From assembly GCA_004794655.1 (NCBI GenBank), contig SMMW01000046.1:4612501-4676500 (forward strand): 64,000 nucleotides of DNA. The letters are read 5' to 3'. Under the pieces are notes generated by a model. It had not been told where the DNA came from. It worked only from the letters and a program-made list of their open reading frames with translations, and searched no databases. Made by a program: the position numbers and the translations under genes. This DNA is from Marisa cornuarietis (lineage: Eukaryota > Mollusca > Gastropoda > Architaenioglossa > Ampullariidae). Below, piece after piece: positions 26,473 to 31,688 of the stretch (position 1 is its first letter; each line of letters begins with the position of its first letter).

Positions 26473-29400
26473 ATGATAAAGATAGTGATTAAGCGAAATT
26501 AATCATATTTGAAAGGCTTGCTGTTACCCCCAAAACCTAAGTGCCCTCGACAAGGTCGTCACCTTAATGCTGTGTGCAGGTGAAACTAGAGTCCCGAAAG
26601 CTGAAGCCTGGCTGTCGGGGAACTTCCAGCAGAATCGGCTACTGCCCCCAGCACAGCCCTGTGTGGGGCTGTCTGACCCTTCAGGAGCACATCGAGGTGT
26701 ACGGCGCACTACGGGGGCTGACTGACGCGGACATCTCCACTTTTCAGAAAGGGTACGAGTCCTGCCAAACACACGCACTGACAGCTTTAGAAACATGCAA
26801 AACAAAGTGACTTGCATGCAAGCGAAAACACTTGCTTTTCAGAGACAACCTAAACAGAGTAGCCTAGAAAGTGAAATGTACTTTTAAGGCTGGTTCTTCT
26901 TGTCTTTCTCAACATCAAGGTTCTTCTCCAGTCTTGATATCCTTGAGGACCGCACGAAGAAGGTTTCTGAAATTTCCGATGGCGTAAAGAGAAAGGTGAA
27001 TATCCTAATCCATAGTTGAAAGACGTACCTCTTGCTTTCTTTATCCCGCCTTTCGGAGATTGGTGGTAATTGTTTTGGTTTGTTGGCTTTGCTAGGCAGT
27101 GGCCTTGAACATTTTTTTGGTTTTCCTCAAGTGTGGTAGGTGGTGATGGTGTATGAGTGGCGGTTTTTGTGATGATGGTGTATGAGTGGGGGAGGGGGTT
27201 GTTGTGAGGTGATTGGTACTAATTCTTTAGTTGTTTTTTTCTGGCCAAGAACCTTGAAAATATTTTCTATTTTAAGATGTAATGACTTTTCATACATGTG
27301 TTTGAGGTTTATGGTAAGGGTGTGTCAGTATAGGTCCATGTGTGTGCGGGTGGGTATATTCCTAGATGCTGTGTTTTGATGTGGGGTGTATGTATACTTA
27401 TGTGTAGAGCTCTTTGTACATATGTTTACAGAAATCGATTTTAACTGGTTTGATGTATAATTACTCTGACAGATGCTCCCACTGTTGCTAAAGCTGTGCT
27501 CTTTAGGCAATAAAGAACCAATCAAAATCAGTCTCTTTCCCTACTCTCTTTCTACCTGTCCGCATTTCTGTCGGTCTGTCCTTACGACCTGTGAAAGTAT
27601 TTGCATTACATAATAAAAATATGTATAGCAGTATTAAAAATTGCATACAGTTTTAATAAATAGCTGAAACGCCTGTTAAAAGGCAAACCTACGCTAAATC
27701 TCTTCATGGTTTGGCACGCGTAGTTTTTTTCCTGAAGTAATAATTTTATCGCACTTTTCGTTTAGTACCAGCTGTATAATCATCCATCTCTCAATTATCA
27801 ATCGTTACACGTCCTTCTTTCTCGGCCAGTTGTGTTTCGCCATTAGCATGCTGGGCAAGCAATCCCTCGTGCTGCTGGACGAACCATCCACGGGTATGGA
27901 TCCCCGCGCCAAGCGTTCCTTCTGGTAAGGCCCATGGCAGTCGCTCTACTTGCGTGCCTCCAGCTGCATCTCACCGGATTCACTGGCTTGTAATAATGCA
28001 TCATCATCATCATCATCCATCATCAATTATTACCATCCATCATCATCAATTATCCTCATTCATCATCAATCATCATCCGTTTTTGAACTGATTTAGAACA
28101 ATGCGTTCAACTTCCTAAAATGGTGACTATGCCGTATAAAATCACTATAAATGATCCAGAGTCTCCGAAGGCGTCTGTAGGTAACATCATATACCGTATT
28201 CGTCTTCCCCATTTCTTCTTTCCTTTATAATTCCCATACGAGGAAAAATGAGTTGGAGGTAAGTCAATTGGCATTGTTCAGGCGAGACTGAAGCAAGGGA
28301 GACAGATCTTTAATGACCGTTATACCTTGCAGGGACACAGTAACTGCTGCTCTCAAGGCTGATAATCGCGGAGCCATCTTGACGACGCAGTCCATGGCGG
28401 AGGCCGACGCCCTTTGCTCTCGCATCACCATTATGGTCAACGGCGACATGAAGTAAGTCAGCTGAACTGCAAGAAGGGGAATAAAGTAAAGGATCTTGGC
28501 AAGTGGGACATTGAGTCCTATTTGTCTGAAACATAGTGAAAACCCTTGAGAAAGTTGAGCCCTGTTTAGTGTGCAAGAGTAGGTAACTCTGTAAAAGTTA
28601 ACACCATAAAGTTAGATAGCAACATGCAAGTAAGCAGATTGCACACAAAAATCGCACAAAGCGGCTTGCAACGCCCAGAGCATGAAGGAGTAGGGAACAG
28701 AGTAGGGAGGGAAAGGAGACTTGAGTCGATTATATAGTTTTGAGCGAGATGTGCAAATCCAAAGCTATCGTGGCTTATACCGAGACAAACGAATTGCTAT
28801 AGTTCAGCTGTGCCCAACCTACGGCCCGCGGGACACATCCGGCCCGCGAAGGTTCCTCATGCGGCCTGCTCATTTGGTTTATCGCTGCATAATTTCATTT
28901 CTACCGACGGCATGATTCTGGCAAAACCGCCGTGTTCCGCCCACGAGATTTTTTATCATGTCGAGTACGGCCCTCGGGCGAGAAAAGGTTGGGCACCACT
29001 GATAGTTGGTAGACTTATCAGTTGTTATCCCCGTCTGAGCTCTGTGACTGCTGTCAGGTGTCTGGGCACGTCACAGCAACTCAAGAGCCAGTATGGACGA
29101 GGCTACACTCTGGAGGTGAAGCTGCGAGCGTCTGAGCGCCAGACAACAGCCCAGCGGATGGAGATGCTGAGGTTGCTGCTGCACGAGATCTTTCCTGACA
29201 TGAGCGTACTGGAGCAGTTCAACGAAAGGGCCATCTTTAAGGTGCCCGACACCGCCTCCGACTTCTCCTTGGCGAGAACATTCGAGACTCTCGAATCCCG
29301 TGGGTACATGATTTGCTGTCGAGACGCACGTGAATGTGAACCGTTATACACTTGATTGAGCTATCACTATGCATGCTGGTCAGATACATTTATAACTATC

Positions 29401-31688
29401 CTTATTAACTGCTTCGTTTATCACAGAATTTTACAGAGAGCGAAAAAGCCAACAAACATTAGGTTCAATATTCATTATATTTTTTCTTAAGAATATAAGA
29501 GTATTATTGGAGATTTCCCTCGAACTACTTAACAAAATACTATCTCACGAGTTTTCATGAAAATGACTCGATCATCTATCGGTGTTTTTCTGAATTATAA
29601 TTCTTGTCTATTTTTATGCAGTAAAACGAAACCTGGATCTGGAAGAGTACAGCTTTAGTCAAGCCACACTAGAGCAGGTAAACTTAACGAGAAAAAAAGT
29701 TTAACAAAATTTTTAAGAACATACTTTTATTTAAAACGCACTAAAAAGGGGTAAAATAAGTTTTGTAGGTCTCGGGATTTTCTTTAATACATATAACTTA
29801 AAATATAAAAGTGTGAAGGGCATTGATGATCAGATTTTTAAAAGCTTGAGAGAGCGCCCCTTGCACTTATATTTATATATATAAATTTTACTTATTTCAT
29901 TTAAAGTCTTGGGGTTTTTCTTTTTATCATAGCGCCCTTTCAAAAGCAAACGCTTTTTGGCTTCAGTCTCCTACAATATCTCCTAATGTTTTTGCGTGTT
30001 CTTTTCTCGGCCTCTTTTTCTTTGCGTTTCGGTTTCACCTATCTGTGTCCTCAGAAGGACGTGATTTGATATTGCATTATAGTGAGTTGGAGGCTCGAGT
30101 GTTGTCGCAACGTGACGGTTGCTAATTTAGCATCCACCTATATCTTACTGACTGACACGCCGCTTTCTATTTATACAAGCCTTCAAATTCTTGATACACA
30201 GGTGAACATTATGCGAAAAGCACGGGGCGCACAAAAACGTTGAGAGAAGCTATCTGCTCAATACTCTCGCGCTCTTGTATTTTCTAAGCAGACCAGCACT
30301 CGGACAGAGTGGCACGCACGGAAACTTTAACAGCACGGTTCTGTATGACAGAGTTATTTTACAACGTCTCTTAAGGGTTGCATCTTTAATTTGTTTTATT
30401 GGAGGGGGGCGTTTTTACTATTTATTAAATGCAGTCATCCAAGGGAAGAAACTTTTACGTTTGAATTTTTTATCGATTTTTTTCGTTTTACTATTTTGTG
30501 ACTTTATTCCCTTCTTATAGACCGAATAAGGGGAGATAGCCTATAGTTTATTAGTCATAGAGCAGCAATTACCTGTCTTCTTTAATTTGGCCTATAAGTT
30601 CTCATACAAGATTTAATTTAAAAATTATTTTGCTAATTGTAGACTGCTGGAAAAGCTTTATTATTGCATTGTCATCGGAAGTGGGTAACTGGTAAAACTT
30701 TCAGACCTCTAGGACGATGTGAAGTGGGTGAAAAATCGATTAGAAAATTCCACCGGCATACATACATACATACATACACACACACACATACATACATACA
30801 TACATACATACATACATACATACATACATACATACATCGTGAGTTAGATAAAAGTGTGCAAGAAAAGGGCTGTTCAAACCAGCCTTTATTCAATGGAGCT
30901 AGCTGAAGGCTTTTTCTGAAAATGCAGCATTTCAGCTTGAGTATCGTTGCCATGATTTAAAAGACTGTTTTGGATGAATGTCTTGCTAGTTACATGTTGA
31001 TTAAGATTAACCTGCTGTTTGCAATTCACTCCTTAATTGTTGTCTTGTGCACAGGGAATTACTGTCTTTTTTGTTTTTCTGCCTTTTCATCTTATCTGTC
31101 ACAAACATATGCACACGCAATACATACACCATCAGAGAGTATCTGGCAGAAACAGATTACAGGCGCACCAAACATAATTTCATCATAAAAAGTCAGTTAC
31201 ATCATGAGCATCATTCACTTGTTAGCTGTTAAAACATTGTGCAGGTTTTCCTGGAGTTTGCCCGCCTGCAGCGGGAAGGCGAGAGCAGATGCACAGTACC
31301 TAAGGCCGACCTGGACGAGCTGGAGCTGGTGGAAAACGGAGTTCAGTACACACCTGGAGTGCAACAACCACCTGCAACGCCCGATACAAAGCCCGACATT
31401 CTCGTCACCAACAGCAGCAACACCAGAAGGAGCAGCGATGCGAAGGAGACTCAAGGCCGGCCACACGACGCCGGCGATGAGGCCAGCGGCGCCTCCAACA
31501 CCGCCATCGGCGCCGACGCTGCCATCGGAATCACCATCAGCGCCGACGACAACGGCAAGAGTGAGAGAAGGGGTAGAGAGGAGGAAGGGGACGATTCGGC
31601 TGCTGGTGCCGCTGCTTCCGAAGCCTTTAGCTGCGATGGCGGTGTGGATAATCCGGCCTTCCTCGCAGACAATGAACCTACGGACTGA
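3362..31688 (+). CDS. ABCA5: ABCA5-class full ABC transporter, 32 exons, 5' end missing
   Basis: Full-length ABCA-subfamily exporter (TMD1-NBD1-linker-TMD2-NBD2). I joined 32 exons: 6159 nt, 2052 codons plus TGA, and every exon-exon phase agrees. Assignment to the ABCA5/6/8/9/10 clade rests on clade-typical strings: EVLFPIL at the TM1 exon start, FWLSWFLTY after TMD1, [24 protein letters not shown] and [17 protein letters not shown]. Visible-residue numbering: TM1 1-19, Walker A G519-T526, signature L620-Q624, Walker B D644-E645, H-loop H676, Ser/Arg linker 798-1116, TM7 about 1140-1165, NBD2 Walker A G1628-T1635, Walker B D1751-E1752. Human ABCA5 has 1642 residues; the excess here is mainly the linker and the C-terminal tail. 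Family knowledge: ABCA5 proteins act in late endosomal/lysosomal membranes in lipid and sterol handling; the substrate in this animal is unknown. The first coding exon was not found in the 3361 bp upstream and probably lies outside the window. Nearly all introns are GT..AG; one appears GC..AG. Confidence 0.94.
4110..4196. repeat. (CA)n microsatellite
   Basis: Uninterrupted CA tract of about 86 bp in the intron after visible exon 1. It generates a spurious antisense open frame (poly Cys-Val). Confidence 0.98.
4283..4465 (-). mobile_element. tRNA-derived SINE, family 1, full-length antisense copy
   Basis: The reverse complement reads ggcggtccggtggcgcaagg..., with an A-box-like head, a B-box-like tgggttcaattctcg, then ctgttctttctctgcatgtg and the gccgtgatatatagcc tail. 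It aligns over its whole length with the copy at 9215-9397. Flanking duplications are not clean (degenerate acaagataagagt / acaaaagacaggagt). Confidence 0.85.
5289..5545 (+). mobile_element. tRNA-derived SINE, family 2
   Basis: Head ggaagcggatagcctagtcg with A-box, degenerate B-box, then a core containing gcgagtgggtacctgac and a tail ending near cactctcctagc. It matches the antisense copy at 57759-58023 in the same order. The central gggtacctg motif resembles the shared core of metazoan 'Meta'-type SINEs (inference). Confidence 0.8.
6994..7100 (+). CDS. ABCA5: ABCA5 visible exon 2: luminal loop
   Basis: Residues 144-179, phase 1 in, phase 0 out. Encodes a Cys-containing loop ending in a hydrophobic stretch ([16 protein letters not shown]) that matches the segment before TM2 in ABCA proteins. 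Splice sites ttgcag and aag|gtcagg. Confidence 0.9.
7784..8007 (+). CDS. ABCA5: ABCA5 visible exon 3: TM2 and coupling segment
   Basis: Residues 180-253. Contains TM2 ([20 protein letters not shown]) followed by the ABCA-typical cytosolic segment [20 protein letters not shown]. It ends inside the Trp codon of FW|LSW (phase 2). Donor ttttg|gtgaga. Confidence 0.94.
8407..8593 (+). CDS. ABCA5: ABCA5 visible exon 4: TM3-TM4
   Basis: Residues 254-316. Completes FWLSWFLTY, then two hydrophobic segments with a [20 protein letters not shown] core. Ends phase 0 at caag|gtaaga. The exon end and donor are repeated downstream; an in-frame alternative donor lies 48 nt further at 8642 (see findings). Confidence 0.94.
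8554..8726 (+). repeat. Degenerate tandem repeat of exon 4 end plus donor
   Basis: About 3.5 diverged units: 8554-8600, 8601-8648, 8649-8686 and 8687-8726. The first unit is the 3' end of exon 4 with its donor. The second keeps the ctt(c)ggcttc start, the cacagt(c/t)caa(g/a) core and a gtaagac donor. Later units lose the donor. Confidence 0.8.
9201..9411 (+). mobile_element. Family 1 SINE nested in mariner, 14-bp TSD
   Basis: The SINE body 9215-9397 is flanked by exact 14-bp duplications tccttcatttgtgt (9201-9214 and 9398-9411). The head has ggtggcgtcacggttagcgc (A box) and gggttcagctctcg (B box). It interrupts the mariner transposase between codons for FTQMKE and KEAIKLK. Confidence 0.93.
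9505..10059 (-). pseudogene. Mariner transposase remnant
   Basis: N-terminal helix-turn-helix region and the first part of the DD34D catalytic domain, disrupted by a TAG stop near 9930 ([11 protein letters not shown]) and a stop and frameshift after [12 protein letters not shown] at 9505. The continuation ([20 protein letters not shown]) is at 9020-9200 beyond the SINE. A dead copy. Confidence 0.88.
10405..10590 (+). CDS. ABCA5: ABCA5 visible exon 5: TM4/TM5
   Basis: Residues 317-378, phase 0 in and out. Begins [20 protein letters not shown] (a membrane helix) and ends [15 protein letters not shown]. Acceptor gtgcag follows a GT-rich tract; donor cag|gtgaga. Confidence 0.93.
11137..11284 (+). 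CDS. ABCA5: ABCA5 visible exon 6: end of TMD1
   Basis: Residues 379-427. Encodes the last TMD1 helix, ending [16 protein letters not shown], the conserved ABCA 'YLD.V.PG' exit motif. Phase 0 in, phase 1 out. Confidence 0.94.
11464..11492. repeat. (GAT)n microsatellite
   Basis: About nine trinucleotide units in an ABCA5 intron. Confidence 0.95.
11724..11889 (+). CDS. ABCA5: ABCA5 visible exon 7: TMD1-NBD1 linker
   Basis: Residues 428-482. Carries [14 protein letters not shown], matching the 'FLKPSYW' motif of ABCA5 between YLD.V.PG and NBD1, then an acidic linker. Acceptor catag, donor cg|gtgaga, phase 1 in and 2 out. Confidence 0.92.
12057..12170. repeat. Foldback repeat, copy A
   Basis: Partial left arm (ttaaaatatgaaagtgtgag), a ccccggattgttccaag loop and a complete right arm (cacttttatattttaagtta...gaaaatcctgagacc). 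Same family as 22525-22659 and 29740-29825. Confidence 0.8.
12349..12410 (+). CDS. ABCA5: ABCA5 visible exon 8: first strand of NBD1
   Basis: Residues 483-503, a 62-nt exon encoding [20 protein letters not shown]. This is the A-loop/first beta-strand region (I..L.K.F) before Walker A. Acceptor attgcag, donor acg|gtagga. Confidence 0.88.
13372..13505 (+). CDS. ABCA5: ABCA5 visible exon 9: NBD1 Walker A
   Basis: Residues 504-548. Contains Walker A GHNGAGKT (519-526) and TSGSAFVYE. Acceptor ctcag, donor ctg|gtcagc, phase 1 in and 0 out. All Walker A residues are intact. Confidence 0.96.
13875..14027 (+). CDS. ABCA5: ABCA5 visible exon 10: NBD1 Q-loop
   Basis: Residues 549-599. Encodes [20 protein letters not shown], the ABCA Q-loop, then helical-domain residues. 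Phase 0 at both ends. Acceptor ccacag, donor gag|gtgggc. Confidence 0.96.
14281..14326. repeat. (ACGC)n(AC)n alternating purine-pyrimidine tract
   Basis: 46 bp, lying 52 bp before the NBD1 signature exon. Alternating GC/AC tracts of this kind can adopt Z-DNA (known property; not shown here). Confidence 0.93.
14378..14497 (+). CDS. ABCA5: ABCA5 visible exon 11: NBD1 signature motif
   Basis: Residues 600-639. Contains a canonical [17 protein letters not shown] signature (620-636). 120 nt, phase 0. Donor aag|gtaacg. Diverged copies of this exon edge lie downstream (see findings). Confidence 0.96.
14799..14937 (+). CDS. ABCA5: ABCA5 visible exon 12: NBD1 Walker B and H-loop
   Basis: Residues 640-685. 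Walker [14 protein letters not shown] with catalytic E645, and H-loop TTHHMDEAD with His676. NBD1 therefore looks catalytically complete. Phase 0 in, 1 out. Confidence 0.96.
15299..15389 (+). CDS. ABCA5: ABCA5 visible exon 13: end of NBD1 core
   Basis: Residues 686-715: [20 protein letters not shown] followed by [11 protein letters not shown]. Strongly ABCA5-like. Acceptor ttgacag, donor aa|gtaagt, phase 1 in and 2 out. Confidence 0.95.
15455..15715. repeat. Purine-rich (GA/A) intronic tract
   Basis: About 260 bp with strong A+G bias on the + strand (gaagaaatgaaaagaag style), no clean repeat unit. It produces spurious antisense Ser/Phe-rich open frames. Confidence 0.7.
15792..15931 (+). CDS. 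ABCA5: ABCA5 visible exon 14: NBD1 C-terminal subdomain
   Basis: Residues 716-762, the segment after 'GYHL' in ABCA proteins ([20 protein letters not shown]). The donor t|gtgaga sits right beside a (CAT)n tract. Phase 2 in, 1 out. Confidence 0.9.
15941..15968. repeat. (CAT)n next to exon 14 donor
   Basis: Trinucleotide tract starting 10 bp after the exon 14 donor. Confidence 0.93.
16947..17051 (+). CDS. ABCA5: ABCA5 visible exon 15: NBD1 regulatory tail
   Basis: Residues 763-797. Encodes [20 protein letters not shown], the conserved ABCA 'S.TTLE.VFL' motif closing the first half. Acceptor acacag, donor g|gtatgt, phase 1/1. Confidence 0.95.
17052..20025. other. ABCA5 intron 15, nothing coding
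   Basis: 3-kb AT-rich intron before the long linker exon. It contains a G/GT/GC-rich tract at about 18353-18410 (including an 11-G run) and otherwise nothing I recognise on either strand. Confidence 0.6.
20026..20981 (+). CDS. ABCA5: ABCA5 visible exon 16: long Ser/Arg-rich R-domain-like linker
   Basis: One 956-nt exon encoding residues 798-1116 between NBD1 and TMD2, with phase matching both neighbours. It is hydrophilic and predicted disordered, with an acidic DDDDDGDD run near the start. Basophilic kinase sites recur: [33 protein letters not shown], plus SSSEEDD (CK2-like) and a KKKKSRASS basic patch. The position equals that of the R domain in CFTR (NBD1-R-TMD2). I know of no comparable length in vertebrate ABCA5. 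GC content is high compared with the surrounding introns, and the 318-codon frame is open, so this is coding. The proposed function, phosphorylation control, is inference. Confidence 0.92.
21135..21399 (+). CDS. ABCA5: ABCA5 visible exon 17: TM7
   Basis: Residues 1117-1204. Basic pre-membrane segment ([15 protein letters not shown]) then the TM7 helix ([20 protein letters not shown]) and the start of the second large loop with an NVS sequon. Acceptor ttctag, donor g|gtgatt, phase 0/1. Confidence 0.93.
21769..21893 (+). CDS. ABCA5: ABCA5 visible exon 18: second luminal loop, GC donor
   Basis: Residues 1205-1246 of the second luminal loop (NAT and NST sequons). Phase 1 in. The only border giving phase 0 and continuity with the next exon is cag|GCAATC at 21894, a GC donor; no in-frame GT precedes the stop at about 21942. 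Confidence 0.82.
21894..21917. repeat. (CAT)n immediately after the GC donor
   Basis: The ATC/CAT tract begins within the first intron bases after exon 18, so it occupies donor positions +4 onward. Confidence 0.9.
22129..22422 (+). CDS. ABCA5: ABCA5 visible exon 19: loop end and TM8
   Basis: Residues 1247-1344. Cys- and sequon-bearing loop ([19 protein letters not shown]) and a hydrophobic segment ([20 protein letters not shown]). Phase 0/0; acceptor ttcacag, donor aaa|gtaagt. Confidence 0.93.
22525..22659. repeat. Foldback repeat, copy B (palindromic, about 57-bp arms)
   Basis: Left arm begins cttaggtctagggattttct and the right arm ends gaaaatcccgagacctaag, with a short loop around ccccagagtgttccaagag. 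Arms are imperfectly complementary over about 57 bp. It continues into a longer repeat body from 22660. Confidence 0.85.
22721..23500 (+). repeat. Unnamed interspersed repeat interrupted by the hAT MITE
   Basis: 22721-22864 and 23448-about 23500 together match 30524-30757: same order of gggagataatctatagttta, agagcagc, tcatacaa, aagtgagtaac and gtgaaaaatc motifs. Family not recognised. Confidence 0.75.
22865..23447. mobile_element. hAT-type MITE with 8-bp TSD (7/8)
   Basis: Terminal inverted repeats cagaggttttcaaactt and its complement aagtttgaaaacctctg-like right end (cagtttgaaaacctctg). Flanked by ctctagga (22857-22864) and ctcttgga (23448-23455). 583 bp with no transposase. A related repeat at 30524-30757 shows the uninterrupted site. 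Confidence 0.88.
23655..23786 (+). CDS. ABCA5: ABCA5 visible exon 20: TM9
   Basis: Residues 1345-1388: [20 protein letters not shown] leading into a helix ([15 protein letters not shown]). It corresponds to the 'K..QLKLSG....YW' coupling segment of ABCA TMD2. Phase 0/0. Confidence 0.94.
24266..24418 (+). CDS. ABCA5: ABCA5 visible exon 21: TM10
   Basis: Residues 1389-1439. Helix [20 protein letters not shown] followed by [19 protein letters not shown]. Acceptor cgtag, donor ctg|gtaagt, phase 0/0. Confidence 0.93.
24790..24927 (+). CDS. ABCA5: ABCA5 visible exon 22: TM11
   Basis: Residues 1440-1485: [15 protein letters not shown], then [20 protein letters not shown], matching the 'ILHY.F....P.Y...GC' TMD2 motif. 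Phase 0/0; acceptor cttacag, donor aag|gtgagt. Confidence 0.94.
25085..25183 (+). CDS. ABCA5: ABCA5 visible exon 23: loop between TM11 and TM12
   Basis: Residues 1486-1518 (99 nt), ending NIAICLIM at the start of the last helix. Phase 0/0; acceptor cttcag, donor atg|gtatgg. Confidence 0.9.
25227..25361. repeat. (GAY)n trinucleotide array
   Basis: GAT/GAC-rich array ending in about 17 perfect GAT units, 28 bp upstream of visible exon 24. Confidence 0.95.
25390..25593 (+). CDS. ABCA5: ABCA5 visible exon 24: TM12 and TMD2-NBD2 linker
   Basis: Residues 1519-1586: last helix ([14 protein letters not shown]) and a hydrophilic linker. The acceptor gcatag lies 28 bp after a long (GAT)n tract. Phase 0/0. 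Confidence 0.92.
26207..26401 (+). CDS. ABCA5: ABCA5 visible exon 25: NBD2 Walker A
   Basis: Residues 1587-1651. Contains [13 protein letters not shown] and intact Walker [10 protein letters not shown] (1628-1636). Donor acg|gtcagc, followed 27 bp later by a (GT)n tract. Phase 0/0. Confidence 0.96.
26429..26471. repeat. (GT)n microsatellite
   Basis: About 42 bp, 27 bp downstream of the Walker A exon of NBD2. Confidence 0.96.
26580..26752 (+). CDS. ABCA5: ABCA5 visible exon 26: NBD2 Q-loop
   Basis: Residues 1652-1708: [20 protein letters not shown], the Q-loop, with helical-subdomain residues after it. Phase 0 in, 2 out. Confidence 0.95.
26920..26995 (+). CDS. ABCA5: ABCA5 visible exon 27: degenerate NBD2 signature
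   Basis: Residues 1709-1734. The signature position reads EISDGVKRK instead of LSGGQ.R. A non-consensus signature here is known in vertebrate ABCA5, so this fits the clade. Phase 2 in, 0 out. Confidence 0.93.
27830..27924 (+). CDS. ABCA5: ABCA5 visible exon 28: NBD2 Walker B
   Basis: Residues 1735-1765: [20 protein letters not shown] then TGMDPRAK. Walker B D1751 and E1752 are intact. Donor tg|gtaagg, phase 0 in and 2 out. Confidence 0.96.
27995..28080. repeat. Imperfect (CAT)n array
   Basis: Repeats of catcatcat with interspersed caattat blocks in the intron after visible exon 28. Confidence 0.85.
28333..28452 (+). CDS. ABCA5: ABCA5 visible exon 29: NBD2 H-loop with Gln
   Basis: Residues 1766-1805: [20 protein letters not shown]. 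The switch His is Gln1785 (CAG), one transversion from CAC/CAT. Acceptor ttgcag, donor aa|gtaagt, phase 2/2. Confidence 0.95.
28799..29007. mobile_element. hAT-like MITE with 6-bp flanking repeats
   Basis: Inverted ends cagctgtgcccaacc (28805) and ggttgggcaccactg (to 29001). Exact atagtt directly abuts both ends (28799-28804, 29002-29007). The interior is GC-rich (cggcccgcgg). It ends 56 bp before the acceptor of visible exon 30. Confidence 0.82.
29058..29299 (+). CDS. ABCA5: ABCA5 visible exon 30: NBD2 C-terminal subdomain
   Basis: Residues 1806-1886: [20 protein letters not shown], then [20 protein letters not shown]. The frame stays open to 29355, but donor c|gtgggt at 29300 is the one that gives phase 1 and joins to the conserved next exon. 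Confidence 0.9.
29622..29677 (+). CDS. ABCA5: ABCA5 visible exon 31: [12 protein letters not shown]
   Basis: Residues 1887-1905, a 56-nt exon encoding [18 protein letters not shown]. This string is diagnostic for ABCA5-clade C-termini. Acceptor tgcag, donor cag|gtaaac, phase 1/0. Confidence 0.95.
29740..29825 (-). repeat. Foldback repeat, copy C (one arm, inverted)
   Basis: Contains ggggtaaaataag and aggtctcgggattttcttta...aaaatataaaagtgtga, the complement of the right arm and tail of copy B. The matching second arm is not intact here. Confidence 0.7.
30524..30757 (+). repeat. Uninterrupted copy of the 22721-23500 repeat
   Basis: Contains tcagacctctaggacgatgt without a hAT insertion, that is, the pre-integration form of the site occupied at 22865-23447. 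It ends in a CATA microsatellite. Confidence 0.78.
30757..30837. repeat. (CATA)n microsatellite
   Basis: Tetranucleotide array with an internal CA run. Confidence 0.96.
31245..31688 (+). CDS. ABCA5: ABCA5 last exon: VFLEF motif and acidic tail
   Basis: Residues 1906-2052 and stop TGA (31686-31688). Starts [13 protein letters not shown], completing the conserved end of the family. About 130 further residues form a low-complexity Ala/Asp/Glu/Ser-rich tail ([15 protein letters not shown]) ending [12 protein letters not shown]. The tail is longer than in human ABCA5. Confidence 0.93.
   Translation, partial: VFLEFARLQREGESRCTVPKADLDELELVENGVQYTPGVQQPPATPDTKPDILVTNSSNTRRSSDAKETQGRPHDAGDEASGASNTAIGADAAIGITISADDNGKSERRGREEEGDDSAAGAAASEAFSCDGGVDNPAFLADNEPTD

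Noticed and set aside
29300..29355. Continuation of the exon 30 frame to a stop at 29355 as an alternative C-terminus
   Set aside because: Donor gtgggt at 29300 gives the phase needed to reach the highly conserved [12 protein letters not shown] exon. An intron-retained short form is possible but unsupported.
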